Source: JAEXOD01 sp937930275
GTDB taxonomy: Bacteria; Bacteroidota; Ignavibacteria; Ignavibacteriales; Melioribacteraceae
DNA length: 19,840 nt
Assembly: GCA_036733965.1 (NCBI GenBank)
Contig: DAIMZL010000063.1
Location: 1-19,840 of the forward strand
Direction of reading: 5' to 3'
In this document: piece by piece, positions 9,085 through 16,841 of the stretch
Numbering within the stretch: the first letter of the stretch is position 1
Layout: every line of letters starts with the position of its first letter
The notes under the pieces: generated by a model
Seen by the model: the letters and a program-made list of their open reading frames with translations, nothing else
What the model was told of the DNA's origin: nothing
The model's database searches: none
Position numbers and translations under genes: made by a program

Positions 9085-9092
9085 CAAATATA
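9085..9092 (-). promoter_or_regulatory. Bacteroidota-type -7 promoter motif upstream of asnS-nuo
   Basis: TATATTTG on the minus strand exactly fits the TAnnTTTG -7 consensus of Bacteroidota primary sigma factors. It lies about 28 bp upstream of the asnS ATG, in the 76-bp gap after the protease gene. A TTTG lies about 25 bp further upstream, which is longer than the usual spacer, so the -33 element is uncertain. No hairpin terminator separates it from the protease gene. It probably drives the asnS-nuoJKLM-antiporter-nuoN run. Confidence 0.5.
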
Positions 9093-9133
9093 AATACAAT
9101 CTAAATTAAAAAAAACACAAATCGTCTTTTAAA

Positions 9134-11095
9134 TTACTTTGTTAAAACCATTTTATTTGTAATCAATTTTCCGTTAACTTTGCAAGCAATTATATAAACA
9201 CCTGATGCACATTTTTTATTGTTATTATCAATTCCGTCCCAAATAAAAGAATTTGTACCTTTTTCTGAATTACCGCTATACAAATCTTTAACTTTTTGAC
9301 CAAGTACATTATATATTGAAATTTTTGTTTCGTATAAACCGTCGAAATATACTTCAATATTTGTTGACGAACTAAACGGATTAGGATAATTTTTTAATTC
9401 GCTTAATCTTATTTGGTTAACTTCATCAAATATTTTTTTATTTAGTTCTATTGGTAAAAATCCGTATTTAAGCTTGAAAGTTCCAATTTCGGGTATTTTT
9501 TTATGATTTCCTAAGTTATCGGTATAACTAAATGAAAAATTGATGATTTTATTAATGCCAAAATCCGGAAGTTCGATATCGTATAATCCATCCCCTTTGT
9601 TAATCATTCCAAGTTTTATACTTTCATCATCTAAAAAATATTCAAATACAACATTACTTATGTTATTATCATCAAATATTTTAGACAAGATATAGCTATT
9701 ATCTTTTTTATATAAATTAGGATAAGTTATTGCATAATAAGCATCTAAAAGACCATAACCAATATTGTTATCAGGACTTTTTACGTTTTTCCCTGATTCA
9801 ATTATAATATTTCGTATTTGTTCGTTATTCAGATAATTAAATTTCGAAAGCAATAAGCTTGCAACGCCGGCAACAATAGGTGCAGCCGAAGAAGTACCTG
9901 ATGCGTATCTATAAGCATTTGAATATGCATCTGCACCTAAAACTGCAACTCCCATAGCAGTAACTTCCGGCTTAATTCTTCCGTCATATGTAGGTCCTCT
10001 TGAACTAAATGAGGCAAGCAAATTATCAGAGCCAACTGCTCCGACAGAAATAATATTAAATCCGTCTGCCGGTGCTGTTATATATTTCCAAGTAACATTT
10101 CCTTCGTTACCGGCAGATGTAATTGTAACAACTCCTTTTTTGAATGCTGTTTCTGCGGCTTTTGTACATATTGAAGTTTTACCGTTCATATCGGCATAGA
10201 TGTAAGAAAAATCATCGAATTCATTATAACCTAATGAGGAGGTAATTATATCAACTCCTAAATTCTCCATCCACTGCAAAGCTGCTGCATAGTTATCTTC
10301 TTCAACTCTTTTCTCGCTTCTAATATCTTCGGTTTTGGCAAGAATAACATCACTTTCAAAAGCCGAACCTATTAAATAGCCTTCGTTATATCCGCTTAAA
10401 ATTGAAAGACAATAAGTACCATGACTACTTTGCGAAGGGTCGTCACCAGTTTGGTTTGCAGTATTATTATCATTAAACACAAAATCTTTTTCAGCAATTA
10501 CATTTAAATTTTTTAAGGCATCATGCGTCCGCCATTCAAATCCTGAATCTAATACTCCGATTATTATGCCTTTTCCGGTAATATTCATATCATGGACTTT
10601 CGGGATATTAGAGAGCTCATTTTGGGTTAATGATGCCCCGTAATTACGTGAATATGTTGTTTTATTTAGATTGTATTGCGTTACAATGGTACTATCGTTT
10701 TCTTTAATAAACCTTAGAGTTTTTACCGGCTCAATTTTTTCAATAAAAGGTAGAGTTTTAATATTTTGCAACTGTTCATTTGTTAAATAACACGAAATAG
10801 AATTAAACCAATCTAATATATTAATTACCGAAACACCATGATTTTTAATTTCGTTTATGTAGTTTTGATATACAGGTATATCTTCGTATGTAACTATATT
10901 TTCACAATTTAAAGTTTTTTCTCTTCTTGCAATTGCTTTATCAGATAATCGTAGAATTACCTTATTATATAAATCGGAATTTTTGTAAAAGTAAAAATCT
11001 TTTCCTTTATCTTTAAAATAAATGAAATACTTGTTACCGGCAGATGCCGATAAAGTTATAGAAATTAGATAAATTAACAGAAAATATTTAACCAA
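9134..11095 (-). CDS. Secreted subtilisin-like (S8) serine protease with T9SS-type C-terminal sorting domain
   Basis: A 653-residue exported protease. The signal peptide is about residues 1-19 (VKYFLLIYLISITLSASAG), then a propeptide-like region to about 160. The S8 catalytic domain has Asp183 (VLDSGFEW), His225 (SSHGTYC), oxyanion Asn330 (SAGNEG) and Ser402 (GTSSAAP, where many subtilases have GTSMAAP). From about residue 569, NYPNPFSSSTNIEVYF to the C-terminal NKMVLTK is a FlgD-like / type A sorting domain of the type IX secretion system, so the enzyme is probably released or anchored at the cell surface. The start codon is TTG (11095-11093): the next in-frame ATG is residue 170, the only upstream in-frame codons run to a stop, and GGGAG lies 8 bp before the TTG. 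The gene is 24 bp downstream of lepB and probably co-transcribed. Confidence 0.93.
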   Translation of the reverse strand: MVKYFLLIYLISITLSASAGNKYFIYFKDKGKDFYFYKNSDLYNKVILRLSDKAIARREKTLNCENIVTYEDIPVYQNYINEIKNHGVSVINILDWFNSISCYLTNEQLQNIKTLPFIEKIEPVKTLRFIKENDSTIVTQYNLNKTTYSRNYGASLTQNELSNIPKVHDMNITGKGIIIGVLDSGFEWRTHDALKNLNVIAEKDFVFNDNNTANQTGDDPSQSSHGTYCLSILSGYNEGYLIGSAFESDVILAKTEDIRSEKRVEEDNYAAALQWMENLGVDIITSSLGYNEFDDFSYIYADMNGKTSICTKAAETAFKKGVVTITSAGNEGNVTWKYITAPADGFNIISVGAVGSDNLLASFSSRGPTYDGRIKPEVTAMGVAVLGADAYSNAYRYASGTSSAAPIVAGVASLLLSKFNYLNNEQIRNIIIESGKNVKSPDNNIGYGLLDAYYAITYPNLYKKDNSYILSKIFDDNNISNVVFEYFLDDESIKLGMINKGDGLYDIELPDFGINKIINFSFSYTDNLGNHKKIPEIGTFKLKYGFLPIELNKKIFDEVNQIRLSELKNYPNPFSSSTNIEVYFDGLYETKISIYNVLGQKVKDLYSGNSEKGTNSFIWDGIDNNNKKCASGVYIIACKVNGKLITNKMVLTK

Positions 11096-11104
11096 ATTAT
11101 CCGC

Positions 11105-11109
11105 TCCCG
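11105..11109 (-). promoter_or_regulatory. Shine-Dalgarno deciding a TTG start
   Basis: GGGAG on the minus strand lies 8 bases before the TTG start of the S8 protease. It is one of the few clear ribosome binding sites in the window, and together with the signal peptide read from that codon it supports the non-ATG start. Confidence 0.6.
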
Positions 11110-11119
11110 TGGATACTTG

Positions 11120-12037
11120 TTAATGCACTATTTTAGCCAATCTGTTTAATCTTACCGAAGATAATAAATCAAAAATATTAGAAAAAGGAATTGCCGGATC
11201 CCATGACCAATAAATCATCCATGCTTGTCCCAATACTTTTTCTCTCGGAACAAATCCCCAAAAACGACTATCGGCACTATTATCCCTATTATCCCCCATC
11301 ATAAAATAAAAGTTTTGTTTTATAACATAATTAGTTGTTATTTTACCGTCAATTTTGATATCATCGCCTTCTACGGTTACAACTCTTCTGCCGTACTCTC
11401 TATCAATAATATTTCTAAATAATTCAATGTTTTGACGTGATAATTTTACGTTATCCCCTTTTTTTGGTACAACAATCGGTCCGTAATTATCCTCGTTCCA
11501 CTCACTTCCGTAAGGAAATATTGCCGGATTTGGGATTCCGCTTGGTATGGGAAGCTGATTACTATATTGAATGAAATGGGGACGTTTAATTTCTTTACCG
11601 TTAACATACACTATTTTATTAACTATTTTAACTGTATCACCGGGTAAACCGATCAAACGTTTTACATAATTATTAATTATTGTAGGCTTTAATTCATCTC
11701 TATCACCGGGATATTCAAATACTACAATATCAAATCTTTCAGGTTCACCTAAGGCAGGTAATTGAAAGTACGGTAAAGTAATATCGGTAAACGGAATATT
11801 ACGCGGAGAAGACGATCCATATATAAATTTATTTACAAATAAAAAGTCCCCTACTAAAATAGTCTTTTCCATTGAACCGGTCGGTACACGAGATGTCTCA
11901 ATTAAAAAAGATTTAATTAATAAAGCTGCAATAGCGGCAAATAATAAATTTTTTACAAATTCAAATGATTTGTCTTTAAATGTTTTAGGTTTGTCTTTAG
12001 TCTGTTTATCTGTTTTATTTTTGTTCAAAAATGACAT
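11120..12037 (-). CDS. lepB: Type I signal peptidase
   Basis: A 305-residue leader peptidase (S26 family) that cleaves Sec signal peptides at the periplasmic face of the inner membrane. After a lysine-rich cytosolic N-terminus there is one hydrophobic segment (about residues 30-46). The catalytic Ser55 is in VPTGSMEKTI, the general base Lys126 is in YVKRLIGLPGD, and the conserved box GDNRDNSADSRFWG is at 248-261. A roughly 85-residue insertion between the Lys box and the GDNRD box (about 150-235) is longer than in minimal Gram-positive enzymes and typical of larger Gram-negative forms. It sits 58 bp after lepA, a classic pairing, and 24 bp before the secreted protease, itself a probable substrate. 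Confidence 0.96.
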   Translation of the reverse strand: MSFLNKNKTDKQTKDKPKTFKDKSFEFVKNLLFAAIAALLIKSFLIETSRVPTGSMEKTILVGDFLFVNKFIYGSSSPRNIPFTDITLPYFQLPALGEPERFDIVVFEYPGDRDELKPTIINNYVKRLIGLPGDTVKIVNKIVYVNGKEIKRPHFIQYSNQLPIPSGIPNPAIFPYGSEWNEDNYGPIVVPKKGDNVKLSRQNIELFRNIIDREYGRRVVTVEGDDIKIDGKITTNYVIKQNFYFMMGDNRDNSADSRFWGFVPREKVLGQAWMIYWSWDPAIPFSNIFDLLSSVRLNRLAKIVH

Positions 12038-12095
12038 ATTAATTCCGAATTATTAAACATTAAATAGCAATAAATAAAAAATGTTCCGTATTATT

Positions 12096-13889
12096 TTAAT
12101 CTTCAATTTGAAGAACGGCTAAAAAAGCCTCTTGCGGAATTTCTACATTGCCTACTTGTTTCATCCTTTTTTTACCTTCTTTTTGTTTTTCCAATAACTT
12201 TCGTTTTCGCGTAATATCACCGCCGTAACACTTAGCTAACACGTTTTTTCTTAATGCTTTTATATTTGTTCTGGCAATTACTTTTGAACCGATAGATGCT
12301 TGAACTGCAATTTCAAACATCTGTCTCGGAATTAAATCTTTAAGCTTAGAAGTTACTTTTCTTCCCCAGTCAAAAGCTTTTTTAGTATGAACAATTATAG
12401 ATAGGGCATCAACTTTTTCACCGTTAAGTAAAATATCAAGTTTAATTAAATCACTTTCTCTATATCCAATAAATTCATAATCTAAAGACGCATACCCTCG
12501 AGAAATTGATTTTAATTTATCAAAAAAATCAAAAATTATTTCGGATAAAGGAAACTCATACGATATATCGGCACGTGTTGGGTCAATATATGTTGTGTTT
12601 CGGTATATTCCGCGTTTTTCCATGGCAAGTTTCATAATAGCACCAACATACTCACTCGGAGTAACTATTTGAGCACGTACATAAGGTTCTTCAACCCTTA
12701 ATATATCACCGGCAACAGGCATGTCTGCTGGATTATCTACTACAACCAATTCTCCGGTTTTTAAATACACGTTATATTCAACGTTAGGCAAAGTAGTTAC
12801 AATAGATTGATTATATTCTCTTTCTAATCTCTCTTGTACTATTTCCATATGTAGCATGCCTAAAAATCCGCATCTAAAACCAAAACCTAACGCTGCACTT
12901 GTTTCAGGAATATAAGATAATGCAGAATCATTCAAACGGAATTTATCTAAGGCATCTCGTAAATCTTCAAAATCATCAGAATTTGTCGGATATAATCCGC
13001 TATAAACCATCGGCTTTATATCTTTGTAACCGGGGAGGGGTTCGGGTGCTCCGTTTTTTGCATGAGTAACAGTATCACCAACTTTTGTATCATGTACGTC
13101 TTTTATACTCGCTATTAAATATCCTACATTTCCTGCAGATAACTCTTTTCCCTTAATTCTGTTTAATCCTAATGTACCTATTTCTTCGGCTAAATAATTT
13201 TTATCATTAACAAAAAAAGTAATCATATCTTTTTCTTTTAGCGTTCCGTTAAAAATACGTATAAATGCTATTGCTCCTCTGTATGCATCAAAAACAGAAT
13301 CAAAAATTAATGCTTGTAACGGAGCGTTCGGATCACCTTTTGGTGCAGGAATTTTATTAACTACCGCTTCTAAAATCGCTTCGAACCCTATTTTAGCTTT
13401 TGCGCTTGAAAGCAATATCTCTTCTTCTTTACAGCCAATTAAATCAATTATTTGATGTTTTACTACATCAACCATTGCACTTGGCAAATCAATCTTATTT
13501 ATTACCGGAATTATTTCCAATCCGGCATCAATAGCCATATATAAGTTACTAATTGTTTGCGCTTCTACACCTTGAGCCGCATCAACAACTAATATTGCCC
13601 CTTCACATGCTGCTAATGAACGGCTTACCTCATAACTAAAATCTACGTGTCCAGGAGTATCTATCAAATTAAGGATATAGTCTTTACCGTCATCTGCTTT
13701 ATATTTCATTTGTATGGCGTGACTTTTAATTGTAATACCTCTTTCACGCTCTAAATCAAGATTATCCAATAATTGAGCTTTGGCTTCCCTTGCAGTTATA
13801 GTGTGTGTTTTTTCTAAAAGACAATCCGCTATAGTCGATTTACCGTGATCGATATGTGCAATTATGCAAAAATTACGTATGTTTTCCAT
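12096..13889 (-). CDS. lepA: Translational GTPase LepA / elongation factor 4
   Basis: A 597-residue ribosome-associated GTPase (EF4), of standard length. G-domain motifs are AHIDHGKST (11-19), switch I ending RGIT (50-53), DTPGH (77-81, with catalytic His81) and NKID (131-134). The LepA-specific C-terminal domain is complete, including GGDITRKRKLLEKQKEGKK and ending EAFLAVLQIED. The start ATG at 13889 gives the canonical MENIRNFCIIAHIDHGKS. It is the first gene of a lepA-lepB-protease run, preceded by a sigma70-like promoter, and is transcribed away from the phosphoesterase gene on the other strand. Confidence 0.98.
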   Translation of the reverse strand: MENIRNFCIIAHIDHGKSTIADCLLEKTHTITAREAKAQLLDNLDLERERGITIKSHAIQMKYKADDGKDYILNLIDTPGHVDFSYEVSRSLAACEGAILVVDAAQGVEAQTISNLYMAIDAGLEIIPVINKIDLPSAMVDVVKHQIIDLIGCKEEEILLSSAKAKIGFEAILEAVVNKIPAPKGDPNAPLQALIFDSVFDAYRGAIAFIRIFNGTLKEKDMITFFVNDKNYLAEEIGTLGLNRIKGKELSAGNVGYLIASIKDVHDTKVGDTVTHAKNGAPEPLPGYKDIKPMVYSGLYPTNSDDFEDLRDALDKFRLNDSALSYIPETSAALGFGFRCGFLGMLHMEIVQERLEREYNQSIVTTLPNVEYNVYLKTGELVVVDNPADMPVAGDILRVEEPYVRAQIVTPSEYVGAIMKLAMEKRGIYRNTTYIDPTRADISYEFPLSEIIFDFFDKLKSISRGYASLDYEFIGYRESDLIKLDILLNGEKVDALSIIVHTKKAFDWGRKVTSKLKDLIPRQMFEIAVQASIGSKVIARTNIKALRKNVLAKCYGGDITRKRKLLEKQKEGKKRMKQVGNVEIPQEAFLAVLQIED

Positions 13890-13915
13890 TAATATTTTTC
13901 TTTTTTTAGCTAAGT

Positions 13916-13944
13916 AATATAACTATAAGTTACGTAAATTTCAA
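13916..13944 (-). promoter_or_regulatory. Promoter for lepA-lepB operon
   Basis: On the minus strand TTGAAA (13944-13939) and TATATT (13921-13916) are separated by exactly 17 bases, a good sigma70-type arrangement. The -10 lies 26 bp before the lepA ATG. It occupies the 131-bp divergent intergenic region shared with the phosphoesterase gene. Confidence 0.5.
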
Positions 13945-13961
13945 TTATTAGAATTTTTATC

Positions 13962-13992
13962 TTGAATAATTCCCTATTTTAAAGCATTTTTG
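13962..13992 (+). promoter_or_regulatory. Candidate -33/-7 promoter for the phosphoesterase gene
   Basis: TTG (13962-13964), a 20-base spacer and CATTTTTG (13985-13992) match the Bacteroidota TTG-N(19-21)-TAnnTTTG layout with one mismatch in the -7 box. The -7 ends about 28 bp before the ATG at 14021. Confidence 0.35.
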
Positions 13993-14020
13993 AATATATA
14001 ATTAAAAATGTTGTGATTAA

Positions 14021-15871
14021 ATGAAAAAAATACTATTTGCCTTTTTACTACTTTTATCAGGAATTGTGTGTGCACAAAATTTTAAATTTGCATGGATTAC
14101 CGATATTCATGTAGGTGCAGGAGATGCAGAAAATGAACTCGATTCTGTAGTTTCCATTATCAACTATATGTCAGATGTTGAGTTTACTATTGTTTCCGGA
14201 GATATTACTGAAAAAGGAAGAAATAATGAATTAGAAAAGGCTAAAGAAATTTTAGATAAGCTAAAAAAACCATATTATATTTTACCCGGCAATCATGATA
14301 CTAAGTGGAGCGAATCTGGCACTGTAAAATTTTATGATATTTGGAAAGATGATAAATTTGTTTTTGAATTTGGGAATATGGTTTTTATCGGCATAAATTC
14401 CGGTATAATTTGGCGAGGAGGAGGAGGTCATTATTCTCCTGAATCTATTGAATGGCTTAAAAACACACTAAATAAAATTACAAAAGAAAAACAAATAATT
14501 TTTATCACACACCATCAACTCGATTCCGAAATTGATAATTGGTATAAGGTTTATAATATTTTAATTGAAAAGAATGTGCAGGCAGTTTTGTGCGGTCACG
14601 GACACGTAGCCAAACAGTATGATTTTAACGGCTTATTCGGAGTTATGGGACGTGCATCTATAAGCGATAAAAAAGAAAATTTCGGTTTTAACCTTGTTGA
14701 AAATAAAATCGATTCGCTTTTATTTTATACTGTTTCAAATGATTCAATACCAAAATTATTTGCTACTAAAGAAAAAGTATCGAACCTATCATTAACAACT
14801 GTTGATAGTAGTGACTTCATTAACTATTCAGTTGAAATAATTAATAAAATTAATTTAAACGCAACTTTTTCTGCAGCTCCGGTTACTTATAAGAACAATA
14901 TTTATTTAAATTCTTATAACGGAATTCTTACATGCTATGATTCTATATTAACAAAAAAATGGAATTTTAATTTATACGGAAAATCGGTCTCAACACCTGC
15001 TGTTGAAGATAATATAATTGCTGCCGCTACTTTATCTGGGGACTTATATACACTTGATGCAGAAAAAGGATTATCAATACTTTCCATAGGGTTTAATCAG
15101 CCGATAACCTCTCAGTTAAAAATCATTGAATATAACGGAGGTTATGATAATTTAATGCTACCAAAAGAGTCAAGTTCAAAATCTGCTGTTGTTTTGGGAA
15201 CTTCAACCGGAAATATGTTTTGTTATGATTTAGAAACATTACAAGAGTTATGGGTTAATAAAGACGCAAAAGAGATGATAGAAACAACTCCCCTATATTT
15301 TAATAATAAATTAATTTACGGAAGTTGGGATAGCAATGTTTATTGTTTAGATAGCAGAAAAGGATGGTTAATTTGGAAACAAACAGCGAATAAAAATTTT
15401 TACTATTCTACTGCGGTCGCATCGCCCGTAACAGACGGCAAAAATGTTTTTGTTAGCTCACCCGATAAAAATATTTATGCAATAGATTTAAACTTAGGGA
15501 AAATTAAAAAAAGTATAAAATGTGATGCTTGGGAATCATTAGGAATAAGTTCGGATAATAAAAAATTACTTATAAAAGGAATTGACGGCATTTTTACAAC
15601 AATAAGTACCGAAAAGCTTACAAAAATAAAAGATTATGATTTTGCATATGGTTTAGACACAATGCCTTCAGTTCCGTTAGAAGATAACGATAATATTATT
15701 TTTGGTTCAAAAAACGGTAATGTATATTTAATTGATAAGCTTGGCAAAATGCATACTCTATTTTTTATGGGTACTTCTCGAGTTCACTCAATTAAAAAAA
15801 TTGACGAAAATAAATATGTTGCACTAAATATGGACGGAATTGTTGTAGTGTTTTCAATCAAAAATTATTAA
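14021..15871 (+). CDS. Exported calcineurin-like metallophosphoesterase fused to a PQQ-like beta-propeller
   Basis: A 616-residue protein. Residues 1-18 are a signal peptide (MKKILFAFLLLLSGIVCA); the Cys is not in a good lipobox, so it is probably soluble in the periplasm. Residues 22 to about 215 form a binuclear-metal phosphoesterase with all family motifs: Asp28 and His30 (TDIHVG), Asp61 (SGDITE), Asn91 and His92 (PGNHD), His164/His165 (THHQ) and GHGH (192-195). From about residue 260 there are seven or eight repeats of the type GxVYxLD (for example SGDLYTLDAEKG, DSNVYCLDSRKG, NGNVYLIDKLGK), which read as PQQ-like / BamB-like propeller blades. The enzyme could act on phosphomonoesters, phosphodiesters or nucleotides; the substrate cannot be read from sequence. 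A HAD phosphatase gene follows 6 bp downstream, suggesting a shared phosphate-salvage role. Confidence 0.85.
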   Translation: MKKILFAFLLLLSGIVCAQNFKFAWITDIHVGAGDAENELDSVVSIINYMSDVEFTIVSGDITEKGRNNELEKAKEILDKLKKPYYILPGNHDTKWSESGTVKFYDIWKDDKFVFEFGNMVFIGINSGIIWRGGGGHYSPESIEWLKNTLNKITKEKQIIFITHHQLDSEIDNWYKVYNILIEKNVQAVLCGHGHVAKQYDFNGLFGVMGRASISDKKENFGFNLVENKIDSLLFYTVSNDSIPKLFATKEKVSNLSLTTVDSSDFINYSVEIINKINLNATFSAAPVTYKNNIYLNSYNGILTCYDSILTKKWNFNLYGKSVSTPAVEDNIIAAATLSGDLYTLDAEKGLSILSIGFNQPITSQLKIIEYNGGYDNLMLPKESSSKSAVVLGTSTGNMFCYDLETLQELWVNKDAKEMIETTPLYFNNKLIYGSWDSNVYCLDSRKGWLIWKQTANKNFYYSTAVASPVTDGKNVFVSSPDKNIYAIDLNLGKIKKSIKCDAWESLGISSDNKKLLIKGIDGIFTTISTEKLTKIKDYDFAYGLDTMPSVPLEDNDNIIFGSKNGNVYLIDKLGKMHTLFFMGTSRVHSIKKIDENKYVALNMDGIVVVFSIKNY

Positions 15872-15877
15872 TGAATT

Positions 15878-16543
15878 ATGAATTTTAAAGGATATATATT
15901 TGATATTGACGGTACTATTACCGCTACTAATAATTTAATTTTTGCCACTTTTAATCATGTTGCAGATAAATATTTAAATAAGTACTTAACTGATAACGAA
16001 ATAATTGCATTATTTGGTCCAACAGAAGATGTTATATTAAAAGATTGGATGGGACACAATTATGAAGATGCAAGAAAAGATTATTATAAATTTTATGATT
16101 TAAATCATGATAAAATGGCAAGCCCTTACCCCGGCATAATCGAAATAATAAAAGAGATTAAAGAGCATAATTTACCATTGGGTATTTATACGGGTAAAGG
16201 AAGAATAAGCACGGAAATTACGCTTTCAAAAATTGGTATATTAAACTATTTTGATTTAATTATATCCGGTGATGATGTTAAAAATCATAAACCGTCTCCG
16301 GAAGGTATTGTAAAATTTGCAGAAAAATTTAACATTTTGCCGGAGAATATTTTGATGATTGGTGATGCTCCTGCAGATATAATTGCAGCTAAAACTGCCG
16401 GAGCAAAAGTTGCATCTGTTTTATGGGATAGTTATGCAATAGATACAATTAGAAGACTCCGCGCCGACTTCTATTTTAACACAGTAATCGATTTACATAA
16501 ATTTGTTAAACGACAATTAAAAAAGATTAAAAAAAATTTATAG
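15878..16543 (+). CDS. HAD-superfamily hydrolase, phosphoglycolate phosphatase-like
   Basis: A 221-residue cytosolic phosphatase of the HAD superfamily (subfamily I with an alpha-helical cap at about residues 17-80). Motif I is FDIDGT with nucleophile Asp9 and acid/base Asp11. Motif II is the Thr in IYTGKGR, motif III is the Lys in HKPSPEG, and motif IV is GDAPADI. The closest familiar groups are Gph/PpaX-like phosphatases, but the substrate is not determined. It starts 6 bp after the phosphoesterase stop, so the two are likely co-transcribed. Its last 6 bases overlap the 3' end of the convergent GlsB-like gene. Confidence 0.88.
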   Translation: MNFKGYIFDIDGTITATNNLIFATFNHVADKYLNKYLTDNEIIALFGPTEDVILKDWMGHNYEDARKDYYKFYDLNHDKMASPYPGIIEIIKEIKEHNLPLGIYTGKGRISTEITLSKIGILNYFDLIISGDDVKNHKPSPEGIVKFAEKFNILPENILMIGDAPADIIAAKTAGAKVASVLWDSYAIDTIRRLRADFYFNTVIDLHKFVKRQLKKIKKNL

Positions 16544-16556
16544 TTCTCTATAAATT
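16535..16556. terminator. Perfect inverted repeat over two convergent stop codons
   Basis: AATTTATAG (16535-16543), loop TTCT, CTATAAATT (16548-16556): a perfect 9-bp stem with a 4-base loop. On the minus strand it is followed by a run of T residues, so it can act as an AT-rich intrinsic terminator for the GlsB-like gene. On the plus strand no T-run follows. Both stop codons, of the HAD gene and of the GlsB-like gene, lie inside the left arm. Confidence 0.45.
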
Positions 16557-16774
16557 AAAAGTACAATTACTACACCTACAACTGCACCAATAAAACCGGC
16601 AGGTTCACCCGCTTTGTAAATTCCTAAATATTGTCCTAAATATGTAGCAACGGTTGAACCAAAAATTCCTAATAGAGTTGTCATAATGCAACCTGTCGGT
16701 TTTTTACCCGAAACAAATGCTTTTCCTATCAAACCGGTAAAAAATCCGATTAATAAAGTCCAAATTAGACTCAT
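16538..16774 (-). CDS. GlsB/YeaQ/YmgE-family small membrane protein
   Basis: A 78-residue, glycine-rich membrane protein with three hydrophobic segments (about residues 3-18, 30-48 and 56-75). The motifs GFFTGLIGKAFV near the start and GAVVGVVIVLLIY at the end are typical of the transglycosylase-associated / GlsB-YeaQ-YmgE family, often stress-induced, biochemical role unknown. It is convergent with the HAD gene, overlapping it by 6 bp, and divergent from the acyltransferase-like gene across a 67-bp gap. Length is normal for the family. Confidence 0.85.
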   Translation of the reverse strand: MSLIWTLLIGFFTGLIGKAFVSGKKPTGCIMTTLLGIFGSTVATYLGQYLGIYKAGEPAGFIGAVVGVVIVLLIYREL

Positions 16775-16812
16775 TTTATGCCTTAATAATTAGTTTTTTA
16801 TTCCGTAAATTA

Positions 16813-16823
16813 GTAATTTTAAT
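16813..16823 (+). promoter_or_regulatory. Possible -10 region of the acyltransferase-like gene
   Basis: GTAATTTTAAT is identical to the 11 bases holding the -10 region of the tRNA-Asn promoter at 17933-17943, and lies 18 bp before the ATG at 16842. No matching -35 is clear, so this is weak. Confidence 0.2.
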
Positions 16824-16841
16824 TAAAATTTAAAAACAAAT

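Noticed and set aside
12038..12095. Short palindrome TAATTC-c-GAATTA between lepA and lepB as an operator or terminator
   Set aside because: The arms are only 6 bases of AT-rich sequence with no T-run, and lepA-lepB are normally co-transcribed.
14021..14080. Lipoprotein signal on the phosphoesterase
   Set aside because: The Cys at residue 17 is preceded by G-I-V, which does not fit a lipobox (small residue at -1, Leu-like at -3). A standard signal peptidase I site after VCA is more likely.
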